From the NCBI GenBank assembly GCA_027604505.1, contig JADIIX010000273.1, positions 1-17,066 on the forward strand: a DNA stretch of 17,066 nt, in the 5' to 3' direction. Of this stretch, positions 10,691 through 17,066 are shown in pieces (within the stretch, counting starts at the first letter, position 1; each line of letters opens with the position of its first letter). The stretch is from Gonapodya sp. JEL0774 (Eukaryota; Monoblepharomycota; Monoblepharidomycetes; Monoblepharidales; Gonapodyaceae). Below the pieces are notes generated by a model. The model saw only the letters and a program-made list of their open reading frames with translations. It did no database searches and was not told where the DNA came from. The translations under genes and the position numbers were made by a program.

Positions 10691-11076
10691 TCCCTGAGGT
10701 TTACCTCTGAACTTCCTCGCGAATGGTAAATGTTGGGAATCACACAAAAATTTAACTTCCTCCGCTGGGCCAAACTTCGAAGTTTTACCGAACTTCCAGC
10801 GAGTACCATCATTTCAACAGCATTGCTCACAAACGGCGTTCAGTATCAGTGAAATGGCATCAGATAAGCGAAATGGGTATTCTGTTTGTAAATCGCTGTG
10901 TAAATCTACATGTTGAATGGTATGTTTGCTGCAATCACTCTATAATTCTCAGGAGAGAGCGTTTATGCACCAACAATCAAATTAACTCATAATGGATGTG
11001 GAACGTTGATTCGGTTCCGAACTAGAATACGAGTTGCTTGATCCCTTGAACAATTCCTAATAATCATGTGCTTCCT
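10691..11076 (-). promoter_or_regulatory. Intergenic 386 bp: transporter 3' end and presumed talin promoter
   Basis: This stretch separates the transporter stop from the talin ATG, with both genes on the minus strand. On the minus strand a CATAAA variant poly(A) signal lies at 10967-10962, about 110 nt after the transporter stop. Close to talin, the minus strand has GGAAGTT at 10797-10791, 10760-10754 and 10716-10710. This is an ETS-type core repeated three times within 90 bp, with a perfect 12-bp palindrome AACTTCGAAGTT at 10773-10784 between the first two. No TATA box is evident. The promoter role is inferred from position and motif clustering only. Confidence 0.4.
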
Positions 11077-14000
11077 TCATCGTCTCTCCTTCACTCTAAA
11101 TTGCAACCAAAGGAACCCTATCAACGTCGTCATTAGCCAATAGACGGTAAGTTTTACGATGTCCCCCCAGTATCCAAGGGCATTAAATGCAAAAGTCTCT
11201 AGAATGGTGGCACCAGGTACCTGCCGTACATCACATTATGTGACCGAAGTTCCGTGTGCGTGTGCATTATCTACCCCACTCACATTGATTTTCAAACCGA
11301 ATTTATCCTCCACGAGTGTCAATCCATTCACTTCATTCACAATGAGTGCTTCTACCGCAAAATTGAAAAATGATAAATTGCGAAGCCAACCAAGATACTC
11401 CGGCACCGATGCTGCAAAGATAAAGTTAGGACTTCAATATGTTATACATCCGGAAAGGTCATACGAATGTCACACCTTTATTCAAAAGAAGGCCGCCATA
11501 AAGCATTGCAAACAGCATCACGAGTGTGCTGATGAGATTAGCAAGTCCGATTTCCGAGATTATTATTCCGATTGTGAGACACACACTCGCAGAAGTCAAG
11601 TTGAAGAGAACCAGGACCATGAGGAACTTCAAGATGTAGAACAGTGACTCAGATCGCAGTCCAATCATTGGATAGACAATTAGTCCGAGAATGAGAGGAG
11701 GAAGAACTCTCAGAGGCACAATGTCAAAGATAACTTTGGAAGCAAAATATGTGATTGGAGAATAGTAGCGGTTCGCGCGTTCGCGAATAAAAATGACCCG
11801 CTCTGTTGCAAACACCTGCGTTGAGAACCGCTACGATAGTACGAATATATCACAAGCAAGTAAGAATGACATCTCCCAACCTGAATGGAGCTCATGCAAC
11901 TGAAACCGAACATAGCGCACACAAAGAAAAAAAAACCAAGCCTGTTTTGAAAGCCCGCTAGATCATTTGAAACCTGCCAAAAGAGTGCACCACAGAGCAC
12001 TAGAAAGCCGTCATATCAAAATAAAAGCATGAAAGCAAGTACATGGTAGTCACCGCCTTACCAGCTACAAACAAAGTGACGGCGTAGTGTCCCAGCAAAA
12101 GGTTTGGATTCCTATACATATTCTTGAAAGTCCGACTTGCTAGAATGGTGAATTGAGTCCACCAAGTGGCTCTTTTCTGCCAGTCTAATCTATGCAAACC
12201 GAAAGCATCATGGTCGTTGTGTCCGTTTTGTAGAGAGTTGGTAAGAGCTGGAACAGTGCTCGAAATTCCAATCAAATCGGGTTCTCTTCGGTGATTGGCG
12301 ACTTCGTCGGCGATTGAACGCTCTAATGAACGAAAAATGGTGGAGGTCCGGAAGCCATCAACAAGATAAGCGAGGTGGTCTTCCATTCCTTGCCAATCGT
12401 TTAAGAAGCCGTCTCGCCGCCGTCTTGCAGTTGAAGAAGCAATATGAATCTCTTCAGATGGTCCGACACTGGACGAAGGCGATCGTTTGTCTGTATTAAT
12501 AGACGAAAGACTAGTTCCCTGAGACGATCGTGGGGTAGACGCTACTTCTGGATGAGGAGTAAAGAGTCGATCTTCTTGAATCGCTTTCACTGAGCGATTA
12601 CGCTCAACAAAAGACGGAAACCCTAAACGGGATGTTGGAGACACTGGCTGTCCTGTTTGATTACTTCCATCACTTTCTGAGAGAGTGTGTGCCAGATCAG
12701 AATCTCCAGCCATTATATGCATCGTTAAATCAACTGCCACGATGATTGTTTGTGTTCAAATGGAAATGATGAACAAGGAAGAGAATTGAGCTTGATCTCA
12801 CCAAAGTAATCGGCCATGTTAAACCCTACGGGACAATGAAACCCCAGATGTGAAAAGTGTTTGATTGCGATATCCTGTGCTGCGCCAGAAAAAATCATCT
12901 TCCCTTTCGCCAAAAGCACCAACTGATCAAAAAGCGCATAAATATTTGAGCGAGGTTGGTGAATTGTGAGGATAACAGTGCGCTGATAATTGCGAGCCAT
13001 TGTAACAAGACATTCAATGACATTATACGCATTAAACGAGTCGAGTCCTTATTGATTGAAGGTTTCATTTTCGGTGGGAACTCTACGACGCATATCTGCG
13101 ACACTCACCGCTCGTTGGTTCGTCCAAATACAGAATTGAAGGCGAAGTAACGAGCTCGCATGCAATAGAGACCCTACGCTTCTCACCACCAGATATACCG
13201 CGATTGCTAGTCCCTCCGATGCGACGGTCAGCAATCCCAAGAATACCCAACTCTACCATAGCCTCTCGAACCCGGAAGCGTTTGGCATCATTACTCATCG
13301 CTTGCGGCAGTCTGAGCAATGCTGAGTATGTAATAGTCTCTCTGACTGTGAGTGTTTCAATCAAAGTATCCTCCTGGTCCACAAATCCAATCGATCGCTT
13401 GTACTCGTCAGGAGCCATGGGGACACCGTTCACGAGGATCTCTCCAGCAACTACGCCTGACTTTTGCCTTCCAGCTAAGATATCCAAAAACGTTGTTTTG
13501 CCAGCGCCAGAGCCTCCCATAATTGCGCACACTTGACCTGGCTTCACACTGCCCGCAATGCCTTCTAGGATGGCGACTCGCCCTCGATCGTCCATGTGAC
13601 GTTCTTGCAAGGAATGCTCAAATGTTGCTACCTGCAGTGGTTCTTCATCGTCGTCTCTGTCAGGCAACGAGATTGATTGGTTTGGGGAGAAAAGACTCCA
13701 TAGTCCCGGGAACCATCCCCTGGCTGGTGTCCGAATGGGAGCTGTTCCACTGGAGCCCGGTACAGACACAGCACTCTCGCGTTCACCACCAGGATTAACA
13801 TAGTAAGAGATTCCACGCCATGAGACTGACATCGGTCGATGTCCCGTCATCATGAGGGATCTTCGGATCTCCTCCTCTTCCTCTGGCGAAAGCTGAGCAC
13901 CTCCATCCTGTCCTAACAGCGAAGCAAGCAGCTGCTCGTATTGGTTATTGGATCTCTTCCGCTTGGAGCGCATTTCTTGGAGTCGCGAGACCACAATGAT

Positions 14001-15475
14001 CCCTCCGATCACGAGAAATACTACCACAAAGGCAAGCACCATCGACACAATTATGAAGGTTTGGCCAAAATGTGATGGCTCAGGAGCGATGTATCCAGGT
14101 AGCTGACTTTGGTGCAAGCAAGACCCCGAAACGCATGATAAGGTTATATACGGATCCCCAAAAAAGTCCGCAATCAGGTCATTCATAGCGGGTTCTATCA
14201 AAGACACAATAACTTATCAAGCAGACGTCGGAAAACGCATCAAGAAAAACTCTCACCTTCAAAAGAGCACTGACGTCCCGATCCTCCACCTCGTTCCACA
14301 CACTTAAACTTCCCTGGGCCTTTCACTTCTTCGGCCAGAAAATCAGTTATATCTGGTAAGGCAAGAACAATTTGGGTCAAAAGAACCATCCATTGAAACC
14401 TCGTCAGGGCAGTGTTCACCTATGGAGCCCGCCTCCCCGCAAAGCAGCCTCCCAGGTAAACACTCGCAATTTACTTGAGCGCAATCGTACTGAGTGTAGT
14501 TTTGATTGTACGTGTCATCTGAAACCAAACCGCCACTTTGGTTTGTCAGAAGGCGAGCACAAAGACATGGAAACAGATCGATTTCTCTTGCCTCACCGTG
14601 CGTAGTGTCGCAATTCAACAGTCGACAATAGAAGCTTTCCCTTTCCCCCGCCCAAAATTGGAAACTTCCTTCGCGAGCCGTCGCATTGAAAGAAACCGTG
14701 ACCTGAGGTGGCTGCTCAGGCGGCAGCTGCTTCTGGATTGGTGCGTCTAAGCTCATGAACGAGAAAATCAAAACCTCCGACGAGCAAATTGCAGTTCGCG
14801 AACCAATGAGAAACTCTGTTGATGAACTTACTGGTAACATCGCACATCATGTATTGCTCCTTGATGGCTCTAGTTCCACTGTAACAGACTGCACCTTCTC
14901 CACCAGGAACGAGGGCCGAGCAAACACTATCTTCCTGACACACTAAACCACAGATACTCAGTTTTCTTTGGCTAAACAGACGAAGTTGTGGTGGGAACAG
15001 ACCGTTGCAGTTTATACCTTCCCATCCTGGGGAGCACACGCAAGATCGACTTTCTGGTGGTCTGGGCACTCTACGGTCGCCATTCGCAAGTGAGTCACAC
15101 ACTTGATTCACATGTGTTTAGTGGAGGGAGGGTTTATGAATGCCAGAGGTTCTCGCCATACAGCAGTAGTCCCGTCGCACCGATCGGATGAACTTGCACT
15201 CACCTGGCTGCGTGCAGTCATTTCCTCCAAATCCAGGTGGACATAAGCAGTTCCCATCGTATGGTGAGCACTCCGCATAATGGCTGCAGCTGAATGCGGG
15301 AAGATGACAGTTGAAGCACGGCGGACACGCCGGACAGTCAGACACGTGCATCAGATTGAGTAAATGAGAAGAACCATTGGGCGGCGATGAGTGCTTGTAC
15401 ATCTGTAGTGGAGAAACGGGGGACGATTTATCGAACATCGAAAGCGCTCACTGATCTGTCGGGTGACTGAACCAT
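11077..15475 (-). CDS. ADP1: ABCG-family half-transporter of the yeast Adp1 type, with EGF-like ectodomain
   Basis: Exons: (15475-15452), 15402-15204, 15101-14832, 14746-14420, 14352-14257, 14194-13109, 13047-12802, 12733-12062, 11999-11881, 11815-11476, 11411-11284, 11220-11077 (TGA). From the Met at 15402 the protein has 1208 aa, against about 1050 in yeast Adp1. Order (numbered from 15402): CPPCFNC and two EGF-like modules ending [10 protein letters not shown] and [10 protein letters not shown]; a Cys-rich region with FQFW, CGEAGSI-DITDFL and FGDPYITL; one membrane helix at about 344-366; the NBD with Walker [10 protein letters not shown] (524-532), Q-loop VDQED, signature ISGGEKRR (about 631-638), Walker B ILYLDEP (651-657) and His in TIHQPRSN (689); a Ser-rich linker of about 170 aa; and an ABC2 domain beginning [14 protein letters not shown]. 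The substrate is unknown, and as a half-transporter it should dimerise. Eight of the ten supported introns are phase 1. The 5' end is uncertain: ATG at 15475 (49-nt first intron), 15438 (unspliced) or 15402. None gives a signal peptide. Confidence 0.88.
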
Positions 15476-15497
15476 TTTAACCGGCGCTGCAGCAGGA

Positions 15498-15521
15498 GGG
15501 GCGGATTTTCAGATATATATT
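15498..15521 (-). promoter_or_regulatory. Candidate TATA box and GC box of the transporter gene
   Basis: On the minus strand ATATATATCT (15520-15511) lies about 40 bp upstream of the ATG at 15475, followed by CCGCCCC (15504-15498). The ATG at 15475 sits in a good context (AAAATGG). If this is the core promoter, the 5' leader would be very short and no upstream signal-peptide exon would be possible. That conflicts with what the ectodomain needs, so the assignment is weak. Confidence 0.25.
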
Positions 15522-16666
15522 CACTATTGTAGACTATCAAAGAAAAACAAAGAGTATTTCAGTGATGTCGATGAGATTAGATGTACTTGACAATGCCGGT
15601 AATCCTGAAAGATGTTTCGCAGCGTGCTCAACATCGCCCAACCACACTAACTGGGTAACGGTATCACAATTCCACCGTCGACACGATTAGACAAAAAGGA
15701 GAAAGTGCCACCACAGGCAAACAACGAAGAACCTATTAGAACTTGCTCTGAAAGGTAAAAGGCACAGCATCTGACACTGTTTCATTCTCTTTGAGGATTC
15801 CACGGTTATGGTGCTTTTCTTTTTTCTTTCGTTTCACTTTTGCAAATTTAGGCGGGGCCAATGCCCCAAGACAGATGTGCTTTGAGAGATAATAACAAAC
15901 GAATCCGATACGAACTCGGTCAAGAGGTAACCAATGTCCCACTCAATTTGCAGTAGCTGATGCTCTCTATAGCTCCACAGTAATTGCAAAACGTTTGCCG
16001 TAGCAGCACGTGACAAAAGAGCTGAAAGAACCTGAACTAGTCCTCACGCAGAAAGAACAAATATCCTTTGACGCATCTCATCTAACAAATGATTATAGAC
16101 TTCATTCGAACACAATCGCCCACGCTCGATTGTGATGGTGGGGGAAAGTCTGTACAACAATTGTTAATCGAGTCCCCGTGCTTCCGATGCTTAATCGATT
16201 CGAATCCCTTCGTTTTCAGTGTTGCATCCGACATGGACATCGTCACGAAGAGTACCTACTGTTGATGAAGAAGACCCATGGCCCTCCCGACCTGTGAGAT
16301 TGATTCGGCGTTTCATTGGATGTCTTTGCAGTTTTCTAGGCGACAGGTCCAAAACAGATTTGCTATTAAAACAATTTATCAAATGGAGCCTGATACACGA
16401 CCTTCGTGATTCTGGAGTGAAACTGAGACTGTCATGACCTGTTGCAAAGGGGCGCATAACAGAAGTCTGGGGCACCCGTATGGGGTGGTCCCTGCTTCGG
16501 ATACTTTGCCACACCGGCTGCGCATTCCCGTAATATGATATGCGCCGGAATAGCTGTATTGTTGTGTCAATTAATCTTCTGTTTTGCGTTTAATGCTTGG
16601 AACCGAGGTGGAGTTGGTATAGGTTATCGAGGGAGTGGACTGGTTCGACTCCGACACATCCTTTAG
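15522..16666. other. No supported gene; upstream flank of the transporter
   Basis: Frames on both strands are short and broken, and none resembles a known family. Two stretches are worth recording. On the minus strand 15770-15687 encodes a 27-residue hydrophobic peptide (MLCLLPFRAS...HFLLFV, then TAA) that could be the missing signal peptide of the transporter, though only a weak donor (TTT|GTCTAA) is present. On the plus strand 16216-16437 is open for about 73 codons after an acceptor-like CGTTTTCAG, with no recognisable domain. I see no tRNA, no obvious repeats and no mobile element here. Confidence 0.4.
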
Positions 16667-17066
16667 TTGCCGACGCTCATTCAACTTTTGTTCACAATAA
16701 ACCCACGCCACCATTCAATAAATGGGTGGCAAATCAAAGTTACCTACGACGAATCATTGACCAGTTTCTCATCGTCGACTTCGGGACTCCTCAGTGATGT
16801 ACTTTCAAAGCCAAACAGTTATAGTGAGTTGTTCGGTCGACTTGATCCCCTTCTCACATTTACAGAACCGGGAAGTCGCCTTCAGAGTGTCTCCAAGTCT
16901 CTATTGGGTTGTATGCAACTACAGTTGTATCATGGTGAGCAGTGCAGAGTATTGTGTCAACACATAGGCCTCATGGGTTTCTCTAAGACCTGTTTCAAAG
17001 GGTGGCAAGATTGTCCTACCTCTAGAGCTGGGAGATGTTGTTCTTGTGAGGAGACCCGCACCATCC
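16667..17066 (+). CDS. Unassigned open frame running off the right edge
   Basis: After an acceptor-like CATCCTTTAG at 16657-16666, one plus-strand frame is open for 133 codons to the window end with no stop. That is longer than expected by chance at this base composition, but not decisive. It has no early ATG, so it would be an internal exon. The predicted peptide has a Ser-rich part (SLTSFSSSTSGLLS) and a Cys-rich end (CFKGWQDC, CCSC); I recognise no family. A rival reading exists: an ideal-looking intron, GTGAGT to TTTACAG (16822-16864), would put the downstream sequence in another frame that later reads GGKIVLPLELGDVVLV (about 17000-17047) but meets a TAG near 16966. Which reading is real, if either, cannot be settled from this window. 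Confidence 0.3.
   Translation, partial: MPTLIQLLFTINPRHHSINGWQIKVTYDESLTSFSSSTSGLLSDVLSKPNSYSELFGRLDPLLTFTEPGSRLQSVSKSLLGCMQLQLYHGEQCRVLCQHIGLMGFSKTCFKGWQDCPTSRAGRCCSCEETRTI

Noticed and set aside
11159-11647. 162-codon plus-strand open frame
   Set aside because: It lies antisense to the last exons of the ABCG transporter, crosses their introns, and has no recognisable domain; the minus-strand reading is strongly supported.
14343-14419. Reading the transporter frame through to a stop at 14343 as a truncated protein
   Set aside because: A GT-AG intron (14419-14353, 67 nt) restores the conserved CGEAGSI-DITDFL junction, so there is no truncation.
16642-16652. GGTTCGACTCC, resembling a tRNA T-loop/B box
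   Set aside because: The flanking bases do not form a T stem with five pairs and there is no matching acceptor stem or anticodon arm, so this is not a tRNA gene.
1-17066. CRISPR array, bacterial operon or prokaryotic defence system
   Set aside because: No regularly spaced repeats or ribosome-binding sites are present, and both main genes have spliceosomal introns and eukaryotic families.

Overview
The window comes from a eukaryotic nuclear genome with small introns. Both main genes are on the minus strand, carry 10 supported introns each, and those introns are only 49-107 nt long. One gene is a complete talin, so the organism belongs to Amorphea and is most likely an early-branching animal (a sponge would fit) or a close unicellular holozoan relative. 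The lineage is inferred from gene content and intron size, not from a diagnostic marker.

Layout, left to right. About 1-2149 is a decayed, truncated LTR retrotransposon on the minus strand, probably Ty1/copia-like: a candidate LTR of about 400 bp, gag remnants with two CCHC zinc knuckles, and a retropepsin-like segment, cut by the window edge. 2150-2403 is talin 3' flank. 2404-10690 is a full-length talin gene: 11 exons, 2529 residues, a F0-F1-F2-F3 head, a helical rod and a C-terminal I/LWEQ actin-binding module. 10691-11076 is a 386-bp intergenic stretch holding the 3' end of the next gene and the presumed talin promoter. 11077 to about 15475 is an ABCG half-transporter of the yeast Adp1 type: EGF-like ectodomain, one membrane helix, nucleotide-binding domain, Ser-rich linker and ABC2 membrane domain. 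15476-16666 has no gene I can support. From 16667 to the right edge an unassigned frame stays open on the plus strand.

The exon models were built by hand. At each junction I required a GT-AG (once GC-AG) site, a preserved reading phase, and continuity of the protein with the remembered family sequence. Both models close with no internal stop. The weak point is the 5' end of the transporter gene: the signal peptide its ectodomain should need is not found.

I see no operon-like or functional link between talin (integrin-actin adhesion) and the transporter; they are simply head-to-tail neighbours. The talin rod exons are poor in CpG, while the transporter and the talin head exons are CpG-rich, a visible compositional step near 10 kb. 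I did not find a convincing new biological system. The points most worth a second look are the metazoan-like neighbourhood of a fungal-type Adp1 transporter, a GC-AG intron inside the talin F0 domain, a cluster of GGAAGTT motifs in the short talin promoter, and the unassigned right-edge frame.
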